64,000 nucleotides of DNA from Microbacterium sp. p3-SID336. GTDB lineage: Bacteria; Actinomycetota; Actinomycetes; Actinomycetales; Microbacteriaceae. Positions 16,555-25,009 of this stretch are shown in pieces. The stretch is taken from NCBI RefSeq assembly GCF_025143365.1, contig NZ_JALXPE010000005.1, forward strand, positions 28,389-92,388, given 5' to 3'. A model generated the notes under the pieces. That model was not told the origin of the DNA. It was given only the letters and a program-made list of their open reading frames with translations, and made no database searches. Position numbers and translations under genes: made by a program. Within the stretch, counting starts at the first letter, position 1; the number at the start of each line of letters is the position of its first letter.

Positions 16555-17424
16555 ATGAACATCGGCTGCCACGGACTCGTCTGGACCGGGAGCTTCGACG
16601 CCGACGGCATCCGTCTGGCGGTGGAGAAGACGAAGCAGGCGGGGTTCGACCTGATCGAGTTCCCGCTCATGGACCCGTTCTCCTTCGACGTGGCGGCGGC
16701 GAAGGAGGCTCTGGCCGAGCACGGTCTCGCGGTCTCCGCCTCCCTCGGCCTCTCCGACGAGACCGACATCACGAGCGCCGACCCGACGGTGGTCGCCGCG
16801 GGGGAGGCGCTGCTGCTCCGGGCCGTGGACGTGCTGGCCGAGCTCGGCGGCACGCACTTCTGCGGCGTGATCTACAGCGCCATGAAGAAGTACATGGATC
16901 CGGTCACGCCGGAGGGGCTCGCGAGCAGCCGCCGCACGATCGCCCGCGTCGCCGACCACGCGGCCGCGCGCGGGGTCGCCGTCTCCCTCGAGGTCGTGAA
17001 CCGCTACGAGACCAACGTCCTCAACACCGCGCGCCAGGCGCTGGCATACCTCGCTGAGGTGGATCGCCCGAACCTCGGCATCCACCTCGACACGTACCAC
17101 ATGAACATCGAGGAGTCGGACATGTTCGCGCCGGTGCTCGACGCGGCCCCGGCCCTGCGATACGTGCACATCGGCGAGAGTCACCGCGGCTATCTCGGCA
17201 CCGGGACGGTCGACTTCGACACGTTCTTCAAGGCGCTCGGTCGCATCGGCTACGACGGCCCGATCGTGTTCGAGTCGTTCTCCTCGGCGGTGGTGGCTCC
17301 CGACCTCAGCCGCATGCTCGGCATCTGGCGGAACCTCTGGACCGACAACATCGAGCTGGGCGGGCATGCCAACGCGTACATCCGCGACAAGCTCGTCGCC
17401 GTGGACTCGATCCGCCTGCACTGA
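16555..17424 (+). CDS. Sugar phosphate isomerase/epimerase-family protein, D-tagatose/D-psicose (ketose) 3-epimerase-like
   Basis: 289 residues, AP-endonuclease-2-type TIM barrel. It starts MNIGCHGLVWTGSFD as in ketose 3-epimerases. The four metal and catalytic ligands are all in place: Glu146 in SLEVVNRYETN, Asp179 in GIHLDTYHM, His205 in RYVHIGESHRGYLG and Glu240 in VFESFSS. This is the D-tagatose/D-psicose/L-ribulose 3-epimerase group, which epimerises free ketoses at C3. It stands under LacI-type operators and directly precedes the ABC importer (179-bp gap), implying that a rare ketose such as D-psicose, D-tagatose or a pentulose is handled. The exact ketose cannot be told. Confidence 0.85.
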   Translation: MNIGCHGLVWTGSFDADGIRLAVEKTKQAGFDLIEFPLMDPFSFDVAAAKEALAEHGLAVSASLGLSDETDITSADPTVVAAGEALLLRAVDVLAELGGTHFCGVIYSAMKKYMDPVTPEGLASSRRTIARVADHAAARGVAVSLEVVNRYETNVLNTARQALAYLAEVDRPNLGIHLDTYHMNIEESDMFAPVLDAAPALRYVHIGESHRGYLGTGTVDFDTFFKALGRIGYDGPIVFESFSSAVVAPDLSRMLGIWRNLWTDNIELGGHANAYIRDKLVAVDSIRLH

Positions 17425-17448
17425 GAGGGCGGCGACGGGTTGAGATCA

Positions 17449-17502
17449 AGATGTTATTACAGGTCTTCCGTCGTCATGGATCGTTAGATACATTTAGATA
17501 CA
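17449..17502 (+). promoter_or_regulatory. Candidate GntR operator and TTAGATACA direct repeat before the ABC importer
   Basis: AGATGTTATTACAGGT (17449-17464) matches ACCTGTTATGACAGGT at 13 of 16 positions, linking the importer to the GntR regulon. TTAGATACA then occurs twice with a 10-bp period (17484-17492, 17494-17502); either TAGATA could be a -10 element or both may be helix-phased half-sites for another factor. Confidence 0.5.
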
Positions 17503-17603
17503 ACTTGCACAGACCCGGGTGCAGGACGCAGAATTGATCCGATGTTTCCGGCGGAATGATCCGTCGGCGTCGCAACAGGACCTTCAAGGAAGCAGGTGAG
17601 CGC

Positions 17604-19106
17604 ATGAGTGGACCCATCCTCAGGGTCGAGGGGATCAGCAAGGGATTCCCCGGCGTGCAGGCGCTGAAGGACGTGCATCTCGAGGTGCGCGAGGGTGAGG
17701 TGCTCGTGCTCGTGGGCGAGAACGGCGCCGGCAAGTCCACGCTGATGAAGATCCTCTCCGGGATCTACACGAAGGACGAGGGCACGATCACGTTCGAGGG
17801 CCGAGAGGTCGAGCTGACCAGCCCCCTCCAGGCGCAGGAGCTCGGCATCACGATCATCCATCAGGAGCTCAACCTGATGCCGGATCTGACCGTGGCGCAG
17901 AACATCTACGTGGGGCGTGAGCCCACCACGGGGCCGTTCCTGTCGGAGCGCAAGCTCAACAAGCAGACCGCCGAGCTGCTGCAGCGCCTCGACATCCACC
18001 TCAACCCGCGTCAGCTCGTGGGCGAGCTCACGGTGGCCGAGCAGCAGATGGTCGAGATCGCGAAGGCGCTGTCCTTCAACGCCAAGGTCCTGATCATGGA
18101 CGAGCCGACCTCCGCCCTCACCGACAGCGAGGTCGAGACGCTGTTCGTGCTGATCGAGCAGCTCAAGGCGCGCGGCACCGGCATCGTCTACATCTCCCAC
18201 CGCATGGACGAGCTCCGCCGCCTCGCCGACCGGGTGACTGTGCTCCGCGATGGCACATACATCGGATCACTCGACAAGTCCGAGATCACGATCCCCACGA
18301 TCATCGAGATGATGGTCGGCCGTGTGATCGACGAGGGAACGCGCCCCCAGGCCCGCGAGCACCTCAACGATCCCATCGTCCTCGACGTGCAGGGACTGTC
18401 GACCAAGTCGCTCTTGAAGGACGTGTCGTTCCAGCTGCACAAGGGCGAGATCCTGGGCTTCGCCGGGCTCATGGGTGCCGGTCGCACCGAGACCGCACGA
18501 GCCGTCATCGGCGCCGACCACCGCGACGGCGGCACCATCACGATCGGTGGACGGCAGGTGCGGATCGGCCAGCCCGCCGATGCGGTCAAGCACGGGGTCG
18601 GCTACCTCTCCGAAGACCGCAAGCTGCTCGGCCTGATGCTGGAGCAGGACGTCACATTCAACACCGTGCTCGCCTCGCTCGGCTCCTACGCGAACGGCAT
18701 CGGCTGGATGGGCGACGGCAAGGCCAAGAACCGCACCAAGGAGTACGTGCAGCAGCTGCGCGTGAAGACCCCGTCGGTGAACCAGGTCGTCAAGCTCCTC
18801 TCCGGAGGGAACCAGCAGAAGGTCGTCATCGCCCGGTGGCTGATGCGCGACTGCGACATCCTCATCTTCGACGAGCCGACCCGAGGCATCGACGTCGGCG
18901 CGAAGGAGGAGATCTACCGCCTCATGCAGCAGCTCGCCGACGCGGGCAAGTCCATCATCGTCATCTCGTCGGAGCTCCCCGAGATCCTCCGTGTCGCGAA
19001 CCGCATCGCCGTGTTCGCGAACGGGCGCATCACCGGGACGCTCCGCAACGAGGAAGCCAGCCAGGAGAAGATCATGCAACTCGCAGCCCACGGGGAGGAA
19101 GACTGA
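17604..19106 (+). CDS. Sugar ABC transporter ATP-binding protein (RbsA-type, two ATPase domains)
   Basis: 500 residues with two ABC domains. The first has VGENGAGKSTLMKIL (Walker A, about residues 38-52), TVAEQQMVEIAKALS (signature region) and VLIMDEPTSALTD (Walker B). The second has a degenerate Walker A (GLMGAGRTETARAVIG), then LSGGNQQKVVIARWL and ILIFDEPTRGID. This asymmetry is normal in RbsA/XylG/AraG proteins. ATG 17604 follows AAGGAAGCAGG. It powers import of a monosaccharide with the permease and binding protein downstream; its stop overlaps the permease start by one base. It resembles ribose-type importers, but the sugar is not fixed by sequence. Confidence 0.9.
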   Translation: MSGPILRVEGISKGFPGVQALKDVHLEVREGEVLVLVGENGAGKSTLMKILSGIYTKDEGTITFEGREVELTSPLQAQELGITIIHQELNLMPDLTVAQNIYVGREPTTGPFLSERKLNKQTAELLQRLDIHLNPRQLVGELTVAEQQMVEIAKALSFNAKVLIMDEPTSALTDSEVETLFVLIEQLKARGTGIVYISHRMDELRRLADRVTVLRDGTYIGSLDKSEITIPTIIEMMVGRVIDEGTRPQAREHLNDPIVLDVQGLSTKSLLKDVSFQLHKGEILGFAGLMGAGRTETARAVIGADHRDGGTITIGGRQVRIGQPADAVKHGVGYLSEDRKLLGLMLEQDVTFNTVLASLGSYANGIGWMGDGKAKNRTKEYVQQLRVKTPSVNQVVKLLSGGNQQKVVIARWLMRDCDILIFDEPTRGIDVGAKEEIYRLMQQLADAGKSIIVISSELPEILRVANRIAVFANGRITGTLRNEEASQEKIMQLAAHGEED

Positions 19107-20140
19107 TGAGCACCCCACAGCAGTCCGGATCGTCGACGACGACGATCATCCAGACGGCGGTGAACGAGAACACCGACAAGCGCGACGTCGCCGGGTTCCT
19201 GAAGCGCCAGTTCCAGCAGTCCCTCGCGTTCGGCACGCTGATCGTGCTGGTGATCTTCTTCTCGATCGCCAGCCCGAACTTCTTCACCTTCAGCAACATC
19301 GCGACCGTGCTGCTGTCGACCGCGGTCATCGGCATCCTCGCCCTCGGCACCACGTTCGTCATCATCACGGGCGGCATCGACCTGTCGATCGGCACCGGCA
19401 TGGCGCTGTGCGCCGTGATGACGGGCGTGATCGTCACGAACCTCGGGCTGCCGGTGTGGCTCGGCGTGATCGGCGGCATCGCGACGGGTGTGCTGATGGG
19501 GCTCATCAACGGGGTCAACATCACGTTCCTGCGGCTGCCCCCGTTCATCGCGACCCTCGCCATGATGATGATCGCGGGCGGTCTCGCCCTCGTGATCTCG
19601 AACGTCGCGCCGATTTACTTCTCGACCTCCGCGCCCGACTTCAAGAAGATCGCGCTCGGCGTCATCATCCCCGGCATCCCGAACGCCGTGCTGATCACGG
19701 CCGCGCTCGCGATCGTCGCGTACCTCGTGCTGTCGAAGACCCTCCTCGGCCGCTACACGTTCGCGATCGGCTCGAACGAGGAGGCCACCCGCCTCTCCGG
19801 CGTCAACACCCGTCGCTGGACGATCCTCATCTACATGTTCGCCGGCGCCTTCACCGGCATCGCGGGCATCGTGATCGCCTCCCGCCTCGACTCCGCCCAG
19901 CCGCAGATCGGCACCGGCTACGAGTTGCAGGCCATCGCGGCCGTGATCATCGGCGGCACCTCGCTGCTCGGCGGACGCGGCTCGATCCTCGGCACCGTGA
20001 TCGGCGCGCTGATCATGAGCGTGCTCGTCAACGGCCTGCGGATCATGTCGATCCAGACGGAGTGGCAGAACATCGTGGTCGGCATCGTGGTGCTGCTGGC
20101 CGTGTTCCTCGACTCGCTGCGCAACCGTCAGCGCACCTGA
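19106..20140 (+). CDS. Sugar ABC transporter permease (RbsC-type)
   Basis: 344 residues with a polar ~35-residue N terminus and about nine to ten hydrophobic segments. It carries the carbohydrate-permease motifs GGIDLSIGTGMAL, TLAMMMIAGGLAL, AIGSNEEATRLSGVNTRRWTILIYMFAGAFTGIAGIV and GGTSLLGGRGSILGTVIGALI, the last two forming the cytoplasmic loop that docks to the ATPase. Start and stop overlap the ATPase gene (TGATG), so the two are translationally coupled. It forms the membrane channel as a homodimer in this family. The binding-protein gene follows after 132 bp. Confidence 0.9.
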   Translation: MSTPQQSGSSTTTIIQTAVNENTDKRDVAGFLKRQFQQSLAFGTLIVLVIFFSIASPNFFTFSNIATVLLSTAVIGILALGTTFVIITGGIDLSIGTGMALCAVMTGVIVTNLGLPVWLGVIGGIATGVLMGLINGVNITFLRLPPFIATLAMMMIAGGLALVISNVAPIYFSTSAPDFKKIALGVIIPGIPNAVLITAALAIVAYLVLSKTLLGRYTFAIGSNEEATRLSGVNTRRWTILIYMFAGAFTGIAGIVIASRLDSAQPQIGTGYELQAIAAVIIGGTSLLGGRGSILGTVIGALIMSVLVNGLRIMSIQTEWQNIVVGIVVLLAVFLDSLRNRQRT

Positions 20141-20272
20141 GACACGGACGGCGGCGAATCCCGTGCCCGCCGTCGTCCACCCGGCCACCGCCGGACCGCG
20201 GAGCGATCCGCACAGGCACCAGGAATGTCCACCGCCGGCCCGCCGGCACCCACACAGAACAATGGAGTTTCC

Positions 20273-21274
20273 ATGAAATTCGGCAAGAAGACCGCCTTCG
20301 CGGCGCTCGTGGCCGCATCCGCGCTCGTGTTCGCCGGCTGTGCCGGCGGCGGCGACGTGATCGAAGAAGGATCCGGCGGAGGCAGCGGCAGCGGCGACGG
20401 TGAGATGTACATCGCCATGGTCTCGAAGGGCTTCCAGCACCAGTTCTGGCAGGCCGTGAAGAAGGGCGCCGAGCAGAAGGCCGAAGAGCTCGGCGTGAAG
20501 ATCACGTTCGAGGGCCCCGCCGCGGAGACCGAGATCGCCCAGCAGCTCGAGATGCTGACCGCCGCGATCGACAAGAACCCGGATGCCATCGCGTACGCCG
20601 CGCTCGACCCGGAGGCGTGCGTCGCCCCGCTCGAGCAGGCGAAGTCGAAGGACATCCCCGTCGTCTACTTCGACGCCCCGTGCGACGGCGATGTGGGCCT
20701 CAGCCTCTCCGCCACCGACAGCAAGGTCGCGGGTGCGCTCGCGGCCGAGCACATGGCGGAGCTCATCGGCGGCGAGGGCCAGGTCGCGATCGTCGGCCAC
20801 TCGCAGATCAACTCGACCGGTGTCGAGCGTCGCGACGGCTTCGTCGAGAAGATCGAGGCGGACTACCCGGACATCGAGATCGTCGACATCCAGTACGGCG
20901 ACGGCGACCACCTGAAGTCGGCCGACATCGCGAAGACCCTGATCGCGGCGCACCCCGACCTCAAGGGCATCTACGGCACCAACGAGGGCTCCGCCATCGG
21001 CGTCGTGAACGCGGTCAACGAGCTGGGCCTCGACAAGGGCAAGATCACGATCGTCGGCTTCGACTCCGGTGCCGCGCAGATCAACGCGATCAAGGACGGC
21101 ACCATGGCCGGCGCCATCACCCAGGACCCGATCGGCATCGGCGCCCAGGTCGTGCAGGCCGCGTACGACGCGGCCAACGGCGAGGACGTCGAGGAGTTCT
21201 ACGACACCGGCTCCTACTGGTACGACAAGAACAACATCGAGGACGACAAGATCGCCGCGGTGCTCTACGAGTGA
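20273..21274 (+). CDS. Sugar ABC transporter substrate-binding lipoprotein (RbsB-type)
   Basis: 333 residues. A signal peptide with lipobox LVFAGC puts the lipidated Cys at residue 23, followed by a Gly/Ser linker and a periplasmic-binding-protein fold from about 45. Segments such as VSKGFQHQFWQAVKKGAEQKAEELG, PVVYFDAPCD, VERRDGFVEKI and GIYGTNEGSAIGVVNAV are typical of pentose/hexose-binding proteins of the RbsB class. The aromatic FQHQFW and the Asp of GFDSG are likely ligand contacts. It captures sugar outside the membrane and delivers it to the permease. The 132-bp gap may allow separate, stronger translation, and a terminator follows. Confidence 0.9.
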   Translation: MKFGKKTAFAALVAASALVFAGCAGGGDVIEEGSGGGSGSGDGEMYIAMVSKGFQHQFWQAVKKGAEQKAEELGVKITFEGPAAETEIAQQLEMLTAAIDKNPDAIAYAALDPEACVAPLEQAKSKDIPVVYFDAPCDGDVGLSLSATDSKVAGALAAEHMAELIGGEGQVAIVGHSQINSTGVERRDGFVEKIEADYPDIEIVDIQYGDGDHLKSADIAKTLIAAHPDLKGIYGTNEGSAIGVVNAVNELGLDKGKITIVGFDSGAAQINAIKDGTMAGAITQDPIGIGAQVVQAAYDAANGEDVEEFYDTGSYWYDKNNIEDDKIAAVLYE

Positions 21275-21286
21275 TCCCCTGAGGAT

Positions 21287-21325
21287 CGACGAAGCCCCTC
21301 GCCTTCCGGGTGGGGGGCTTCGTCG
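21287..21325 (+). terminator. Terminator after the ABC importer operon
   Basis: CGACGAAGCCCC (21287-21298) pairs with GGGGCTTCGTCG (21314-21325), a perfect 12-bp stem with a 15-nt loop, 12 bp after the binding-protein stop. Confidence 0.8.
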
Positions 21326-21373
21326 TGTTCAGGACAGTGGGGGTGCTGTGTCCGAGGTCAGCAGGCCGGGGAG

Positions 21374-22141
21374 TCAGCAGCCGGGGGCGGTGGGCTGTTC
21401 GGTGCAGGTGTGCTGGACGAGGGCGGTGGTGGCCTCGTAGATGCGGAGGGTCTGGGCGGGGCCGGGGATGGTGAGTTCGCCGTCGACGGGGAACCAGCCG
21501 TTGCCGAGGTCGACTTCGGCGGCGTAGTGCACCGTGACGTGGGCGGTGTAGGTGCCGCGGTCACGGTAGGTGTGGCTGGTGGCGGTGGGGGTGAACTGGG
21601 GTCGGTGGAGGGCGGCCCAGGTCTGCCCTGCGGTGGTGGTGGTCGTGGTGGTGCCGTCGCCGTAGTCGAAGTCGAAGGCGACGGGGGTGAAGCGGACGGT
21701 GACGGGCAGGTCGAGGAGCGTGCCGGTGCGGGTGTGCACGGTGGCGGGGGCGACGAAGTTGGTGGGGAGTCCGGCGACCCCGGCACCTGCGGGGTCGCTG
21801 GTCGCGGCGACCGGGTCGGGCGCGAACGCGGTGAGGTCGGAGATCGTGAGCGGGCCGCCCGCGGGGCTGGTGATGCGGACGACCTCGAACGCGCACCTCG
21901 AGTGATCCATCCGGTCAGCCACGCAGTTCTTCGGCAGGGCGGTGTCTCGAGGAGGGCCCGGATCGGGTGACGTGCGCTGCGGGCCACCCGACCCGGGGGT
22001 GGTCTTCTTCGCGGTGATCGTAACGTTACTGCTTCCGGAACTCGTCATGAATGTCGTTCCTGCGACCGGCGGGCCGTCGTCCGGCCCGGCCCCTGACGCG
22101 AAGAGGCAGCAGCTCAGGGCAGCAGCGACGATCAGTCGCAT
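21374..22141 (-). CDS. Secreted PKD-domain protein, function unknown
   Basis: 255 residues. An N-terminal hydrophobic stretch (about 1-18) looks like a signal peptide; the middle is Pro/Thr/Gly-rich, and residues about 165-225 contain FDFDYGDGTTTTTT, a TATSHTYRDRGTYTAHVTVHY strand set and the paired Cys of the C terminus (HTCTEQPTAPGC). YGDG followed by HTY...GTYT is the PKD beta-sandwich signature. Its start lies 10 bases inside the end of the upstream lipoprotein gene, so the two are co-translated and probably act together at the cell surface. Codon bias is as for neighbours. No enzymatic motif is seen. Confidence 0.65.
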   Translation of the reverse strand: MRLIVAAALSCCLFASGAGPDDGPPVAGTTFMTSSGSSNVTITAKKTTPGSGGPQRTSPDPGPPRDTALPKNCVADRMDHSRCAFEVVRITSPAGGPLTISDLTAFAPDPVAATSDPAGAGVAGLPTNFVAPATVHTRTGTLLDLPVTVRFTPVAFDFDYGDGTTTTTTTAGQTWAALHRPQFTPTATSHTYRDRGTYTAHVTVHYAAEVDLGNGWFPVDGELTIPGPAQTLRIYEATTALVQHTCTEQPTAPGC

Positions 22142-22671
22142 GATGGTGCGGCGGATCGGGTGGCGTGGGTGATCGCCAGGGCGTCGCGCTCACGGACGAA
22201 GGTGATTTCAGCGACGTAGACGGGCGTTCTCCCCGGATCGACCAGTGACGCTCCGTTCTTGTCGAGAATCTGGACGCTGCTCACGTCGATGCACACACGG
22301 GCATGAATCTCGTCGAACGTGGGTGTCGTGTCAAGCGGTCGAAATCCGATCACGACGTTCGTACCGGTGATCACCACCTCTTCGGCATGCATGACGGAGA
22401 GGTTCTTGCGATCGACGTCCTCGAAATCGCCCGTCGTCTTCTCGTACACCTTCTCGAACGTCTTCGGATCCGCCGGATCCACCTGGTTGAGGGCGTCGTT
22501 GTATTCGCGGTAGGTGGTCTCGGCGGCGGCGAAGGCCTCGTCCTCCGAGGCGAAAAGCGGGGTGGGCGTGGGGGAGGGCGTGGGCTGCGGGGCGGGGGAG
22601 CAGCCGGTCAGTCCGAGCAGGGCGAAGAGGGCGGCGGCGATGCACGCCAGGGAGGGGTGGGGACGAGTCAC
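22132..22671 (-). CDS. Putative lipoprotein of unknown function
   Basis: 179 residues starting at GTG. The signal peptide ends LLGLTGC with Cys24 as the lipidation site, then a Pro/Thr-rich linker (about 26-40) and a soluble domain with AAETTYREYNDALNQVDPADPKTFEKVYEKTTGDF. This resembles the small actinobacterial lipoproteins with an NTF2-like fold that are often partnered by PKD proteins, but I cannot name the family. It overlaps the PKD gene by 10 bp. GTG 22671 is the only start giving a full signal peptide. Confidence 0.65.
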   Translation of the reverse strand: MTRPHPSLACIAAALFALLGLTGCSPAPQPTPSPTPTPLFASEDEAFAAAETTYREYNDALNQVDPADPKTFEKVYEKTTGDFEDVDRKNLSVMHAEEVVITGTNVVIGFRPLDTTPTFDEIHARVCIDVSSVQILDKNGASLVDPGRTPVYVAEITFVRERDALAITHATRSAAPSCD

Positions 22672-22741
22672 CGGGCCACGGTACGTCGAACTCGTGGCCG
22701 TCCGTCCGCGTTGTCCACAGGCCGGCCGCGCGGGCGCAGGG

Positions 22742-23038
22742 TCAGACGCGGCGGAGGAAGGTGAGGATCGACGCGGGCTCCACGATCAGCTCCTGGAGCG
22801 CCGCGTTGAACGGCACTCCGGCGGACGCGGACAGGTGCTCCTGGAAGGCGACCTCGTCGCGATACACCTCGTACACGAAGAAGCGGTCCGGGTCATCGAC
22901 GAGACGCGACGCATCGAACACGATGTTCCCCTCCTCGGCGCGCACGACCTCCGCGAAGTCCCTCAGGAGTGCGGCGACGCGGTCGGCCGCGCCGGGTCGC
23001 GCGGTGAACATGGCATGCAGAACGGTGGGCTCGGTCAT
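22742..23038 (-). CDS. Antibiotic biosynthesis monooxygenase (ABM) family protein, LsrG-like
   Basis: 98 residues forming a single dimeric alpha/beta-barrel ABM domain: MTEPTVLHAMFTARPG, LLRDFAEVVRAEEGNIVFDASR, FFVYEVYRDEVAFQEHLSA. The family includes quinol monooxygenases and LsrG, an isomerase of phosphorylated AI-2. It is the last gene of the six-gene carbohydrate operon, 46 bp after the phosphotriesterase-like gene. Together with an FGGY kinase and sugar importer it recalls the lsr system, but no LsrF thiolase-aldolase is present in this operon. An isomerase or decomposition step on the unknown sugar intermediate is the likely role. Confidence 0.75.
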   Translation of the reverse strand: MTEPTVLHAMFTARPGAADRVAALLRDFAEVVRAEEGNIVFDASRLVDDPDRFFVYEVYRDEVAFQEHLSASAGVPFNAALQELIVEPASILTFLRRV

Positions 23039-23084
23039 GGGGGCTCCTCGGGTGCGGAGTGAGACGGTGTCGGGTGGCGGAGTC

Positions 23085-24053
23085 TCAACGGGTGAGGGTG
23101 AGCAGTCGTGCGGGCGTGTGCACGAGCATACGCTCCACGGCTTCCTCGCCCACCGCCTCGCGCAGGCGGGGGAGGTAGCGCTCGCCGAGGTAGGCGAGTC
23201 CGGGCATGCCGCCGTATGCGCTGTAGCGCGTACGTCGTGCGACATCCCCGCCCAGCACGATGCGGTCGCCCGCGCCGCGCTCCACCACGGCGGCCGTGAG
23301 CGCCAGCAGTTCCGCGTCGGACCGGGTGCGCGGGCGGGCGAAGCCGTCGTAGCCGAGGTGGGCGCCGCGCTCCGCGAGAGAGACGTGCAGTCCGGGGTCG
23401 GGGTCGCGGTCGGCGTGCGCGAGCATCACCCGGTCGGACGCCACGCCCTCGTCGGCGAGCAGGTCGAGCACCTCATGCGCCGCCGTGCAGAACTCCAGGT
23501 GCACCATCACGGGGGCTCCGGTGGCCCGGTGGGCCGCGGCCACAGCGAGCAGCGTCGTGCGCTCGAACGCGCTGATGCGCCAGTAGTCGGTGCCGCCCTT
23601 GAGCAGGCCTGCGCGCACCGGGGAGCCGTCCGGAGCCGCGGCGGTCGGCACGTCGGGCGCCGCGAACACGGCCGCGTCGTCGGAGGGCATGCCACGCTCG
23701 ATGTCGGCGACGAACAGCGCGGCCAGCCGTTCCGCGTCCCACACCCGCATCGGGTGGTCCGCGCCGTAGTGGGCCTCGCGATGCCGCCCGGTCGCGGCGA
23801 CCACCCGCAGGCCCGTGCGCGCACTGATCCGCGCCAGAGCCGCCGGGTCCCTGCCGAGGCCGAATGGCGTGGCGTCGACCATCGCGTCGAAGCCGCTCTC
23901 GCGCAGCAGCCGTGCCTCCTCGCCGGACGCGGCCTCGTCGTCGAGCTCGTCGCCCGGCAGCAGCGGCGACACCTGGAACAGGTGCTCGTGGTAGTCCACG
24001 CGCCCGAGCTCCGACGGATCGATGTCACCGAGCACCGTGCGCACGGTCGCCAT
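23085..24053 (-). CDS. Phosphotriesterase-family metallohydrolase, probable (phospho)sugar lactonase
   Basis: 322 residues, PTE-like TIM barrel. The binuclear metal site is complete: His22 and His24 in DYHEHLF, the bridging Lys in LLKGGTDYW, His in MVHLEF, His in LAHADRDP and Asp in VLGGDVARR. Bacterial PTE homologues in sugar operons are mostly lactonases for sugar or phosphosugar lactones. The gene is fifth in the operon, its ATG overlapping the stop of the shikimate-dehydrogenase-like gene by one base. Two upstream dehydrogenase genes could generate a lactone or acid for it. Substrate unknown. Confidence 0.82.
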   Translation of the reverse strand: MATVRTVLGDIDPSELGRVDYHEHLFQVSPLLPGDELDDEAASGEEARLLRESGFDAMVDATPFGLGRDPAALARISARTGLRVVAATGRHREAHYGADHPMRVWDAERLAALFVADIERGMPSDDAAVFAAPDVPTAAAPDGSPVRAGLLKGGTDYWRISAFERTTLLAVAAAHRATGAPVMVHLEFCTAAHEVLDLLADEGVASDRVMLAHADRDPDPGLHVSLAERGAHLGYDGFARPRTRSDAELLALTAAVVERGAGDRIVLGGDVARRTRYSAYGGMPGLAYLGERYLPRLREAVGEEAVERMLVHTPARLLTLTR

Positions 24054-25009
24054 CAGCGCACCGTCTCCGCGGCTTCGGCGAGCTGCTCCACGACCTCGGG
24101 CGTCAGGTCGAGCTCGAACACGTCGGCGACCACCTGCGACCACCCGTGGATGAAGTAGCGCCAGCCGTCGACCACGTGGAGCCCGCGGGATTCCGCCTGG
24201 GCCTCGGCCTGATGCAGGAACTCCAGCGAGCCGCGGTAGTTGAACTCCCACGCGTACGCGCTCTCCGGGAACACGACCGCGTCGGTCAGCGGCGACCCGG
24301 GGCGGTCCTTGCCGAGCCCGGTGGCGTTCGCGATGACGGAGCCCGCGGGCGCGGCGGCGACCAGGGCATCCGCCTGCTCCGGCGTCTCCGTCACCACGTA
24401 GCGGATCAGGTTTTCCGGAGTGCCGTGCTGGCGATGCACCTCGCGCAGGTGGTCGAGCTTGTCCTGCGTGCGGGCCGTCACCGTGACCCGCGAGGGAGCG
24501 TCGCCGCGTTCCGCGAGTGCCCAGCTGAGTGCCGTGCCGGAACCGCCGGCGCCCAGGATGACCACCTCGGCCCCCGTGCGCGAGAAGTGGTCGGCGGGGA
24601 GGAAGTCGTTCAACGCGAGGTCGACCGTGATCGGATCCTTCGCGCGTCCGGACAGGAGCCCTCCGCGCTTGGCGATGCTGGAGATCTCGGCGCACGACAC
24701 GGCGAACGGATCGAGCTCGGCGAACAGGTCGGACGCCGCGGCGTACACATTCATCTTGTGCGTGGTGACCAGGGCCCCGCGGTGGTGCGGGTCGTCGCGG
24801 ATCTGCTCCACCATCGCCCGGTACTGCGCGGGGTCGGCGTCCATCGGCAGATCGTGCCCGACGAGGGTGCGGGTGGGCAGGCCGAGGATGTCGGCCCAGA
24901 GCGGGAAGACCTTCATGATCGACGAGGACGCGGTGGTGACCCCGACGAAACCCATGTAGTCGGCGGTGGCCGCGTCAGCGGCGGAGACGGCGTCGGCGGT
25001 GGTGGTCAT
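24053..25009 (-). CDS. Shikimate dehydrogenase-like oxidoreductase
   Basis: 318 residues. The N-terminal substrate domain has the catalytic Lys in GALVTTHKMNVYAAASD (VTxHK motif), and the C-terminal Rossmann domain has VVILGAGGSGTALSWAL. The substrate serines of true AroE are replaced by TTASSSIMK, and the C terminus has YRGSLEFLHQA. Gene context (FGGY kinase, hydroxyacid dehydrogenase, lactonase) is not aromatic biosynthesis, so this is likely a polyol or sugar-acid dehydrogenase of the quinate/shikimate family. It overlaps both neighbours (4-bp ATGA with the upstream dehydrogenase, one base with the hydrolase gene). Confidence 0.8.
   Translation of the reverse strand: MTTTADAVSAADAATADYMGFVGVTTASSSIMKVFPLWADILGLPTRTLVGHDLPMDADPAQYRAMVEQIRDDPHHRGALVTTHKMNVYAAASDLFAELDPFAVSCAEISSIAKRGGLLSGRAKDPITVDLALNDFLPADHFSRTGAEVVILGAGGSGTALSWALAERGDAPSRVTVTARTQDKLDHLREVHRQHGTPENLIRYVVTETPEQADALVAAAPAGSVIANATGLGKDRPGSPLTDAVVFPESAYAWEFNYRGSLEFLHQAEAQAESRGLHVVDGWRYFIHGWSQVVADVFELDLTPEVVEQLAEAAETVR

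Noticed and set aside
21410-21970. Val/Gly-rich plus-strand ORF opposite the PKD gene
   Set aside because: Repetitive antisense of a Pro/Thr-rich secreted protein; the minus strand has a signal peptide and PKD motif.
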